Positions 37,613 to 48,645 of a stretch of 64,000 nucleotides of DNA are shown one piece after another; the first letter of the stretch is position 1; the number at the start of each line of letters is the position of its first letter. The translations under genes and the position numbers were made by a program. Below the pieces are notes generated by a model, which saw nothing but the letters and a program-made list of their open reading frames with translations, was not told the origin of the DNA and ran no database searches. This DNA comes from Acanthochlamys bracteata (lineage: Eukaryota; Streptophyta; Magnoliopsida; Pandanales; Velloziaceae), in NCBI GenBank assembly GCA_019914995.1, contig CM034128.1, forward strand, positions 2,730,501 to 2,794,500. The letters run 5' to 3'.

Positions 37613-39333
37613 CTAAACACTCCACTTCAAAATAGTACCTGGTTTGTGCATCCAGCGAAGTTCGCCACTGCAACGGTGACCATCACGAACTACCACCGTC
37701 TTGATTACTGCAGCAGAAGAAGCAGACGTGATACCATAATCTTGGATGATAGATTGAATCACAACGCTACCAAACTTGTTTGTCACTCCTTTGGAACTCA
37801 TGGACTTGAATGTCTTCTAAACATTAAGAACAACAAGGTCCTGCCAATGCACTGCAAGACTTGAGATAGATTTTGAAGCAGCTGTTGTGGATGTACTCAA
37901 ATTGATTCTGGAAATATAGAAACCATATATTTCTTGAATTACTAGCTACATGATCAAGTTTTAGAATAGCATAAACAACTAAGGGATATCCCATGAGGTG
38001 GAAATCATCACATGTATCCTCTAGTAAACAATACTTTCAGTTAGATAACTAACAAGTAGGTCATGTTTTGGAGCAGCTTCAAGTGTAACTATATGATCAA
38101 GTTTGTTCCAGGTGTTAAATTTTGTTTAAGAACAAATGCGTGCAATGCAAAAGAAAAATATATACCTTTATGTTTGGGCATGGGCATCCTCAAAGAGTAG
38201 GATCGGTGAAATCCATATGCAGCACCTTCAAATCACTAGACATCCCAGGATGTTTTCATTCAAGACGAGTCTCTACGGTTTGTGAGAAATCTGCATGCAG
38301 CTTCTTCAAATCAGTGAAAATTGGGGGATGTTCAAAAACGAATCTCTGGGACCTCATAATGTTCCTTTAAAAGCATGCAGAAAAAGACTTCTCAGTACAT
38401 TCAATTTACTTAAATTCACTAATTCTAAACAGAAAGGATTATGAGTCATGCATACCGCATGTGCTGAAATTGATGCTAGAGACCTCTACTTGCAATAGCT
38501 GAGACATTAATAGCATCATCCTTGATATAAGGCCCTTGATGATCACCTCACGGTAATTCCATCTAAAATCATAGACATGGATTCGTAGTATCGTCCAAGC
38601 ATGGGCTGAAATGGTGTCCTTGAACCGTATTTGACCTGGCCGTAAAACCTTTGTACCAGAAGGATTCAAGCTTTGGCGAATCCACAGCGATCTCTGGATT
38701 TGTATAGCTAGAGGGTTTGATTTTCTGTTCTATGAAGGTTAGCTGATGAGGCTTTAAATCCTCCTACAACTTAACACTTGAGATGGACAGGGTCTCAAGC
38801 AACGGAGATTAGGGACTCCGATATGATCCCAGCGTTGGGTTTCTGTACAATCTTACATCGATGTAGATGTGTAGTTCTGAGCAATGGGAAGCTGCTTTCA
38901 AGTGTTGCTGACCCTTCTGTGTTTCATAAAAAACATCTTCTCAGGATTCGCATTCTTAATGGCTAGACGCCCAATAGAAGCCTATAGGGCAAGTTGTAGT
39001 GCTCATCGGATGATTGGATATAAGTTCTTACTACAGGTTTCTTGCTTGCGGAGCGCAGCGGGCGATGGTTCTCGTCGCAAGATCGTTGCTCTGAAACCTC
39101 AGCTGAGATGCGAGCGAAGCCCTTCCATTTCTGAATACACGTCTCCAAAAGTGATATGTACACCGTGTTCGCATAACACGTGAATCCGCGTTCACGAAGA
39201 AAGATCGGTACAGGTTGAAAGGTTGACCACACGTTTCGCCACGCCGTGAAAAACTAAGCCGGTCATCGTCGGAGGGCAGCGGTGTAAAGACCGCTGTTTT
39301 AGTTAGGGCCTGCTTATATGGTTTCCTTGGCAT
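37613..39333 (-). pseudogene. Decayed F-box/LRR-like sequence
   Basis: Read on the minus strand in shifting frames. About 38740-38650 gives AVDSPKLESFWYKGFTARSN, typical of the leucine-rich region of plant F-box/LRR (FBD) proteins. About 38350-38180 gives two related units containing SDLKVLHMDF and TDLKKLHADF, each near a stop. About 37860-37613 ends in a longer open stretch starting LVVLN. Stops and frameshifts interrupt all of it, and no F-box could be read near 39300. The family call rests on short matches from memory and is tentative. Confidence 0.4.
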
Positions 39334-39509
39334 CGAGGTTTTCCTCGAACACCTTGAGATCAGCTATATGTTGTGTTATACATATTGTGATCAAGAGGAC
39401 TTTCGTCGAACACCTTCAGATCAATGATCTCTTTCTTTGAAAAATTTGTAAAGAATTTCGTTGAACACCGTGAAGGAAAAGAAATTCAATCCGACAGAAT
39501 GGAATTAAA

Positions 39510-39797
39510 AAAAAAAAAAATTTTATGTATTTTAAATATTTGTAATTAAATTTTATAAAAATAAAAAATAAAAAGTAAAATTTTTTAAAAAATAAGTTAA
39601 AAATAAAGTTTAATTTTTATATTTTAATTGATTGAAGTGAGTTGAAGATAAATTTAAAAAAAAATATAGTAGAACTTAAATTTCATAAAACTAAGAATTC
39701 AAAATTTTAATTTTATTTATAAATAAACAATAAAAATTGATAAAATTTTAATTTTGATAAAAAAAAATTAAAGTTTCACTAATTTGAAACACGCCCA
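39510..39797 (+). mobile_element. MITE-like element, family A, degraded copy
   Basis: Interior (aaaaaataaaaagtaaaattttt, aaataaagtttaatttt) and right end (tttgaaacacgccc) match family A. The left end is blurred by an A-run and no target duplication is clear. Confidence 0.4.
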
Positions 39798-40222
39798 AAA
39801 AAGTCTCAGAGAACGATGCTTCCAACTCACATCGACAATGCCCGAATGCCTGAGACGGTATTTACATTTAGGCCCGAATACATTAGATAGAACTAGGTCC
39901 ACATTTTGGTCGAGTTCAGCCCTAAGTCTCGTCCACATGTGAAATCCAGACCGGACTCAGATTTTAACCAAACAGTTCGCAATCCCATTTCCCGTCTTAT
40001 TTCTTCTTTCTCGAGTTTTCTCTCGTTCAGAAACTTCGATTTTCTTCTTCTCTGATTTTTGGCAGTACTGAATTCCCAACTCTATTTCGTTCTTCAATTC
40101 CTGAATCGAATCACTAAAGGTAGTAATTAATGAATCAGTCTTTTGTTCTTTCGTTCTCTTTTATTGATTTGGGATGTTTATGATTTAGCAATGGTCTTTT
40201 GATTTCTGCTGAGCTTAGATTA

Positions 40223-43200
40223 ATGGAGAACAGCAACGTGGAGAATAGTAGCATTAGTGAAGTAGGCTGGTACGTTCTTGGTGAGAACGGGGAGCAACTC
40301 GGTCCGTATGCCATCACTGAAGTTCAAGGTTTTGTTTTTCTTTTTACTTAATATATATATATTTTAATGGGAATTAACGGCATATATTCAGGAAGCCATA
40401 CCTTGAACTATTTTTACTTTTTTTCAAATTCTATTTTTTTTAAAAATGGTTTTCTCGAATGTAAGTTCTTTCTCAGCAAGCTTAATGGATTACAAACTTC
40501 AGCGTAGCTGCGCTGCTTACATATTTCAGCTTAGGATTTTGTTTACAAATTTCAGCTTAGGTGTTTCATTTACAAATTTTAGCTTCTCCTAGATGGCATT
40601 ATGATTAATGGTGGGGAGGAGAATATAATCTTAGCTAGAGCCTTTAATTGAGCATAAAAGGCAGACATGGTTAATTCAAGAGTTCTGCATTTGTTATGAA
40701 TGTTAAAATGTCTGGCATTGAGTTCATTTTCTGATTCCAGTGTCTCTAATTTATTCTTGGAATTGTTAGTAAGCTTCATTCATTTGGACCTACAAAACTT
40801 CGTTGCAGTTGATGTACATATATGTTGGTAGCTAGCATGCGATGCTACTGAGGTCTAGTTCTTTATAGCCTATTTGTCTTTCTTTTGCTTGTTAAATGAG
40901 TTTTGCATAATTTATTTATTTCCGCATTAATGAGCATCAGTAGCTATGATGCGGAAATATTATCATTACTAGGACGCCCTTTACTTGCTTGTAAATTCAA
41001 TCTTTTGTCTTTCAGAGCATTTCGTGAACGGGTACCTCTTGGAAAGCACCTTGATCTGGTGCCAAGGGAGGAGCGACTGGATGCCGTTATACTCAGTCCC
41101 TGAAGTTTATACAGGTGTTACTGTTCCAGTCTCTGATCCTCCTGTTACAGGTGAAGATGGTTCTGATACATTTTACCATTTGGCATAGACATGGGCTCAT
41201 ATGCTATTCCGAGTGCAGGGGACACCATCAATGGAGATGATGAGGATGATTTTTTGAAGTGGCAGAAGGAGGTGCAAGAGGCAGAAGTCCAAGCTGAAAG
41301 TGACCTTGGCTTAGAGGGCAAGATTGTAGATGATGATCAGCCAGCAAGTCCTCCAGAAGGTGAGGAGGAATTTACAGATGATGATGGGACTGTGTACAGA
41401 TGGGACCGCAAGGAGAAAAAGTGGGTTCCACAGGTACGTATAGGCACCACCTAAATAACTAAGCTTGTTAAGGGATAGGTTTTGACTAAGATGCGCAGAG
41501 ATTCTATTCCTTTATCCATATATTTGTCTTTTATCGTCTCATTTTTGATTAGATGTGCTCAGACTGATGCTTTCTTTATTATTGTTTACATGATTTGTGA
41601 ATTTGCTTAACCAAACGAAACTAAAAATGGGTTCCTTGCTTGTTTTAGAGTGATTTGTCAGAAAACAATGCAAATTATTGCCCTGAAGAGATGACGTATG
41701 CATTTGAGGAGGAGGTATTTCCATCACTAGATGCATCTGTCAGCGACGCTATACAAGAATCCGATCCTACTATCAAGGAACCTGAAATAAATACTAATGC
41801 TGAGCAAAGTGAAGAAAAACCTGATTTAAAACGGAAAAAGACTGAGAAAACAGATGAAAAGAAGGTCTTGTTTTTCTTCTGGAATTGTTTCAACTTTGTT
41901 ACGCTCCCATTTATTACAGAATTAAGTGTTCCTTTTACCTTTACCAAGTCGATATTGTTTTGGATACTTCTACTATTAGATGGCTTTGAGTAATCCATGC
42001 GAATGCTCTGGTGCGTTAAGTTGGTTAGCTCTTGTACATCATAACGCAATTTCTTGATTCATGTCTGTTGTCTTCCTAGTCCACATCTTATGCATAGGCA
42101 TTAACTACTTGCATTCTTGTAGCCTGCCTATTAATTAGGTTCCCTATACCTCCTTTTCTATTGATATATTTGAAGTTGGAGATAGCTGAGATCATCAGAA
42201 ATGACTTTTTCACTCGATACAGATTGATGAATTTTCTGAAATATTATCATTTTCACTTGATACAGTGTTGGCTTTGCTGGACATGCACTGACAGTTTGAA
42301 ATGGTACTCCGACAGGAACCTAATAAACCTCCAGAAGGGTGGTTTGATCTAAAGGTCAACACACATGTATATGTGACTGGGTTGCCTGATGATGTTACTC
42401 TTGAGGAAGTAAGTACACCGAGAAGTTTATCGTTACTGCTTGATATTTTCTTTAAATTTTTGGAGCAGATTGAAAAACACATTAAATTTTTTTTTGGTTA
42501 CAAGTCATTTTATAGAGATATGAAGATATAAGTGCCAATTTATTTTGTTCTTAGAGTCAATACTAATCTTTAAGGACTTGGCAGGTTGTTGAAGTATTTT
42601 CAAAGTGTGGCATCATAAAGGAGGTAACGTCAAAATTTGCATTGTAAACATCATGTATATGTAGCTGTTTGCTGACTTCTTTGCATGTCCATCCATGAAG
42701 GGTATTCGTTGTTGTCTACAGCACTTATAAAATGTGAAGTATTTGTTTCAAATGACATATTCCAAGTAGAACTTCTAAAGAGTGCTACCTACTACTTTGG
42801 ATAGTATAGTTAAATTCTTTGTCTGGAATCAACTATTCAAGGTTCTAGATCTTATCCATGGAACAATTGGAGATATCATGAGCATTGACATTTCTGATGG
42901 ATCATTAGCGTATAAGACAACTAAGAAGCCTAATGCATGACATGGCACTTGAAGCATGGACAATCTTGCAACCAACAGTTTCTTTTAGGAGAATCCTCCT
43001 GTGGTTTCTAAGCCATCTTTGTGACAAAATTACTTGCCTAGATACATCAGTGTACTTCTGGTTGATGTTGTCTATTTCCGATTACACTCCCTTCTTTTTG
43101 AGCTTACTTTCTTCTTTTAGGCGCCCCTGAGACACAAAAGTTTAAGAAAAGTATACAACTATAAAATGGGGGTCTGCATGTACCCTATATATGCGTCTGA

Positions 43201-45468
43201 ATGTATCGCCTTTTCTACAACTATAAAATGGTTATTGCATTCAAAAGATTTTATATCTTGAGGTTAGTTGCTCCTTAGGTGGCCATGTAACAACTGTGTA
43301 GTTACTTAATTCTTAATTTTACAAAGAACAATTCCTGACACTTGTTGGTGTTTGTTATTTGTGTTTGAAACGGGCTAGTTTTTGCTTTTACTTTCCACCT
43401 GCGGCTGATCTCTTTTCTGTGCCTTTTTGTAATTTTTTTGTACAGAAACATTATACTGCATAGGACACTTTGCTAGTGATATCAATTTGTATAAATCATT
43501 GTTTCATCTTCATATAATGATCATAATTCACAGGATCCTGAGACAAAGAAACCTAGGGTAAAGATCTACACGGACAAAGAAACTGGAAGGATAAAAGGGG
43601 ATGCACTTGTTACGTATTTGAAGGTATGGAGGATTGAAGTTGTTTTGACTCTTTGCATTAGTTGAAGTAAGTTAACTGGATGTCTGTACATGTACAGGAA
43701 CCTTCTGTTGATTTAGCTATTCAAATCTTGGATGGGACCCCACTTCGCCCTGGTGGGAAGACCATGATGTCTGTAACCCCAGCTAAGTTTGAGCAGAAAG
43801 GTATTATTGGGTTCTTTTAATTTCTTATGATACAGTTGATTTGCATGCGATAACAAGAGTTGCACTTTCTGAGCAGGAGAGAAATTTATACCCAAGCAAA
43901 CTGACAAGAAGAAGAAAAAGAAGTTAAAGAGGGTCGAAGACAAGATGCTTGGATGGGGTAACTCCTGATTCACTTTCAGTAGTTACGTTTCTAAGTTGTA
44001 GGCTGCGATACAATATACAGATTCCTTTTAATTATAACTGTTTCACTTATAAGTTACCCAGAGGCTGGAGCTCTCAGGTCGTGACCATTAAGGTTCCAGG
44101 CAACCCTAGAAATGTGAAGGATATAACTTTTAAGTTTACATCATGCTAATTGTTAGACTACCCTGGCTCGGTCATTGGGTGACTGTCCCTGTTTGATACG
44201 TTTGATTTCATTTGTTCTGTTTGATCTTCGTACTTGTGATTATCCTCTATCTACAGAAGTTGTGACCTGTAAGTCTGCCGATCAATTTCTTTCCATTTTA
44301 AAAGAACGTAGTGATGCCAGTAGAAGTTAAAAGCAGTTAATGGAAATGTAGTTTTTCCTCTTTTCTTTTTTTTTTCCTGAGTATTTGTAGGTGCATGTGG
44401 TTGTTGTTTTCAGTGACCTGTTAGTAAAGAGACTTTCTCCTCTTCTAGCTTGTCTGTTAGTTACCGTGCCTGATGGAATCATGAAATATTGATGGTTCAC
44501 AAAGTTTCGTAAATAATTCGTGTAAATTGTGTCTGCTGCTTAGGTGGCCGTGATGATGCAAAGGTTTTGATTTCAACAACCATTATCTTGCGTAATATGT
44601 TCACACCAGCCGAATTAAGGGTGAGCAGTTAATATTTGTAAACCATTTTGCTGGGTATGGGTTACATATCATCTGCTTGCTGTAACTCCATGTTTTTTGC
44701 CTTGGTATGAGGCTATGAGCTTCTGCTGTAATATTATCGTGCAGGCAGATGAAACACTTCTTCCAGAGCTTGAGGCAGATGTTAGGGAGGAATGTGAAAA
44801 GATTGGTTCCATCGAATCTGTTAAGGTAACGGTCAATAGGAATTCAACAGAAGAATTGATGATCGTCCCATCTCACACCCTATATTTTTTGTTTCTTCAA
44901 AGCTGTCTTATTTAAACTTTCATCATCTACAAACTATCTGATTCCGGTTACAGATATGTGAAAATCATCCCCAGGGTGTTGTCTTGGTGAAATTCAAGGA
45001 TAGGAAAGATGGTGAAAAGTGCATAGAAGTGATGAATGGGAGATGGTATGTGTTTTGACTTCCTATACATTCAAATTATAGCTGTGCTATATATAGAATG
45101 TAAGCTTGCCTCTATTTGTTTGAATCCTATTCTGTGCACTGTGCTATGGCATTAGTTACCACTAGACCATAGGCTATGCCACTATGTGGTTGACTTTGTT
45201 ATAGTGCAAGCAGGCAGCAGCAGGTCATTTTCACGTACAATTGGTAATAATATGGTTCTCGCTTTGTGGAGAACAAGACATTAAGTTGTCCGTTTTTCTA
45301 TGAAACTCTAAACATACTCTTATTTCCTTTCAAAGGTTTGGAGGTAGGCAGATACATGCGAGCGAGGACGACGGTTCTGTTGATCATACCAAGATTCGTG
45401 ACTACGATGAGGATGCTGCAAGGTTGGAGCAATTTGGTGCAGAACTGGAAGAAGACCGACAATTATAA
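40223..45468 (+). CDS. ELF9: Tat-SF1/CUS2-type splicing factor with GYF, RRM and UHM domains (ELF9-like)
   Basis: Thirteen exons: 40223-40328, 41016-41150, 41219-41433, 41649-41864, 42316-42408, 42585-42623, 43534-43623, 43698-43800, 43877-43957, 44544-44620, 44745-44825, 44954-45045 and 45336-45468. They give about 486 residues. An N-terminal GYF-type fold ([20 protein letters not shown]) is followed by an acidic [20 protein letters not shown] block. RRM1 starts at [12 protein letters not shown] (about 239). After a lysine-rich linker comes a C-terminal U2AF-homology motif with an acidic helix and the R-W-F signature near 442-444. Known: Tat-SF1/CUS2 proteins act with U2 snRNP and the UHM binds ULM peptides such as in SF3b1; Arabidopsis ELF9 of this family lowers SOC1 transcript. 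The junction between exons 2 and 3 is ambiguous. Orthology to ELF9 is inferred from domain order and wording. Confidence 0.88.
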
Positions 45469-45853
45469 CGCCTTTACCCAGATCATACATCTGTCATCTG
45501 GATTGTGTAATTGTCTGGTAGACGGTCCTTGAGCAACTTGTCCAGCATAGTTTCAAGTAGTTTGGCTACTCGAGGATTCGCCATGCAGTCTTAAGTGACA
45601 GATGCTAGAGACAAACATTAGCTTCTGGCTTTGATGCTCTATTCTAGATAGTTGAAGAGCGTAGTTTATGTATTGTCCATTCTGTAAATTGTTATGCTTG
45701 CAGGTTGTTGTGAACTGCAAGAGTGAGAGAGTGCGTGCCGGGTCATAAACGTGACGAGGCTTCAATTTTGTGACTACAGAGAAACGCTCTCAGATCATTT
45801 TTCACCTTCTTATAGCTACAGGAAAGAGTGAAGTGCGCATGTTCTTGCTATTA

Positions 45854-46060
45854 GGATGCGTTATTTCGATTTTGGAAAAGATTTTTTTTAAAATAAATTA
45901 TTAAATAGTATTATTGAAAGTGAGTTGAGTTTTTATATTTTTTTAAATAAAAGTGAATTGAAGAGTGAGTTGAGTTTTTATGTTTTTGTGTTATTTTGTA
46001 GTTTAAAGTGAGATATTAAAATAAAGGGAAGTAAGTTTTTTGGTGAAAAGATTTGGACTC
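45854..46060. repeat. Family C-like repeat
   Basis: Starts aggatgcgttatttcgattttggaa, like the inverted right end of 14686-14892, and contains the internal duplicate gtgagttgagtttttat. Right end uncertain. Confidence 0.4.
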
Positions 46061-46628
46061 CTAGGAACAGTTTGGGAATATTTTTGAAATTTTTTTTAAA
46101 TTAAAAGTATTTCTACTTAATTTGATAAATAAATTTTATTATTTTGATTTAAAAGAATAACAGTAAATAATAAGAAAATTAGTAAAATTATTATATTTTT
46201 TAAAATTTTAAAATAAATTTAATAAATTATAAAGAAATTTTAAAAAAATTAATAATTAATAAATAATATTTTTAGAATTCAAAGTAAAATAGTTTTTTTC
46301 TCTTAATCTTTCGGGTGGATAAAACACTTATCTTTGTCTCAGATTAAACAAAAGTTGAGACAAAAACTTATGCAAATCCTAGAAAGATGCAATTAGTACA
46401 GCTTTTTAAGAAAAAAGATAGTCTAAAATTCTGATTTGACACCTCCATTCGTGTAGACTGTAGAGAGGTAGTCGGTTCAAATTCTTTTATAACAGGATGT
46501 TTGGTAGAAAGAGAGGAAAAAAAAAAAACAGCTAAATGTTCATTTGTATTTAATTTAAATAAAAGAAAAGTAAAATGCCTTCAATTTTATTAAACTTTAC
46601 TTCTCCTGCCATTCGCCATTTCTAACTC

Positions 46629-46650
46629 TCTTCTTCTTCTTCTTCTTCTT
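46629..46650. repeat. CTT trinucleotide microsatellite
   Basis: About seven CTT units directly before the FAR1-like pseudogene. Confidence 0.85.
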
Positions 46651-46662
46651 AGGACAACAGCG

Positions 46663-48645
46663 ATGAGAATGAGTTCCTCACCAATGGAGAAGGACAAGAA
46701 GAAGAAGAAGCTAAGGGACATTATGGTGAATCACCAGAACTTGGCATGGTTTTTCTGATCGCGAACAGTTCATCTTGTTCTGCTAGGCCTACGCTAGCCG
46801 TCTCGGGTTCTCCGTCTCTGTCAGGCGTCCTTCTTTCATGGACGGCGAAAGAACAACGGCGTTCTTTACATGAACTCATGTGTTCTAAAGGTGGGCGTAG
46901 CTTTCAGGAATCCGTCGCCGTTACGCTACTTCCACCGGTGGTCCTGCTCGTGTTCGTTCGAAGCTTTGGTCTGACGGTTCTCTCGAGCGCACCGTGATTG
47001 ATCACAACCACCCTTCTCCCTCTTTCCCTCGCTGCTACCGTTGCTCGTGGACTCCACCAAAGTTCTTCTGGGGACAACGCCTTTGATCCTTTCTCCGGTC
47101 TCGCTGGAATTCACATCTCAGGTAATTGTTTAAAGCTCGGTGAAGAAGATGTGGACTGCATTCGTGCTTCTTTAACTAGAATGCAAGCTAGTGACCCTAA
47201 CTTCTTTTGCTGTGTTGATATGAGATCTAATGGGAGGTCTGGGCTTTTGTTTTGGGCCGGTGTACGGTTTACAAGTACTCCGTGTAGCTTTGTTTGATTG
47301 GTTCTGTGTTTCAAGCAGTTAAGTTTGCCCTGTGGTGACGTTGGAACACTAACCATGGGCAGCGATTGCTGCTTGGCTGTGCTTTGCTTGCAGATGGAAT
47401 GTAGAGACTGCTGCTAGGCTGATTAAGCTGGCTTGCCGTGTGTTTCTGAATACTGAATGCATTTATTAGTGATCAGCTTAGGGGATTGCAGATTGCTGTT
47501 GGTGAAGTGATGCCTGCAGTCAGGCATCGTTTCTACTTGTTTCATATAGTAAGGGTTCCGGAGCAGTAGATAGGATTGGCACAGTACAGGACGGTCTGTA
47601 AGCAACTGTAGAAGGCTGTCTATGATTCTATAGGGTAGGAATTTGAGGAAGAGTGGAGGAGGATGATTGAAGGTTCATGGACTTCAGGCAATGAGTGGTT
47701 GAGATAATTGTACGAGTGTTGATTAATAAGGATGCCAGTTTATTTGAAAGATATATTTTGGGCAGACCTGTCGACTACTGCAAGAGACACTGTATTCCTT
47801 TTCTGATGGATACATGGACTCAAAGACTTCCATTAAGCTGTTCCTTGGCAACTATCAAATGGCGTTGGGTAGTTGGTATGAAAGGGAGGTGCAAGCGGAT
47901 TTTGAGACATTCAATAAAAGGCGGTGATTCCAAGTTTATTATGGAAGAGCAGCTCTCAAAGTCGATTGCGTATTGCCACTTATGTTTTAAGAAATTTCAA
48001 GATGATCAAGTCGATTGCGTATTGCCAGCCCTCATTAGTGAAAACGGAAGGGTCAGTTTCCACATTTGATGTGAAGGAATGCATTTTTCTCGATGACGGT
48101 AAGGAAACTCTCAGTAAACATTATGAGTGATTTCAATGATGAAAACAAGGATGCTCAGTTTATATGTGGGTCTTTCAAGGTAAGAGGTATTTTGTGTAAG
48201 CATGCACTTAATGTGTTTACGATGCAAGAAGTACATGACATTCCATCTGAGCATCTTATGTCATCCTCAACCGATGGAAGAAAGATTTTAGTTAAGCGTT
48301 TGCATCTTATGGGTTCCTGCCAATTGAATGGAGCATTATGCTTATCTATCAAAGCATTGTCTACAGCTGGCTGAGGTAGGCGCCATAACAGATAAATATC
48401 TATTTCCTTTAAAGTTGATTAAAGAGGCAGAGCAGTTTCTTATAAGTGATGGCACTTACAAAATACACTGCCCAGAATAGTGGCTCGTGTACCTAAAAGG
48501 AATAAGTTGGATAAGAATAGCAGTAAATGGAAAAGAATGCCTATGCACCTTCTGAGAAGTTGGTTTCAAGTGCTAACTAGGAAAGTACTCATTCACAACA
48601 AAGCAAGGAAACCAGGTAGACCATCGCATTTTAGTGCTTGAATGG
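46663..48645 (+). pseudogene. FAR1/FHY3-related (FRS, MULE-derived) pseudogene
   Basis: FRS wording can be read in order but across all three frames. Acidic start DNSDENEFLTNGEGQEEEE, then PELGMVF. FAR1 zinc-cluster region about 46790-47030: YASRLGFSVSVRRPSFMDGE ... RSKLWSDGSLERTVIDHNHP. Linker about 47070-47230: EEDVDCIRASLTRMQASDPN. Transposase-like region about 47340-47550: GLQIAVGEVMPAVRHRFYLF. About 47640-47910: EFEEEWRRMIEGSW, SGNEWL, PVYLKDIFWA. SWIM finger about 48160-48240: GSFKVRGILCKHALNVF. A basic KARKPGRPSHF tail follows. At least several frameshifts and stops separate these blocks, so no protein can be made. FRS genes are domesticated Mutator-like transposases acting as transcription factors. 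No intact copy lies in the window. Confidence 0.85.

Larger units (their letters stand above)
45469..46662. other. ELF9-like 3' UTR and intergenic repeats
   Basis: 3' UTR to about 45830, a family C-like repeat near 45854-46060, A/T-rich spacer and a CTT microsatellite. No gene. Confidence 0.6.
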
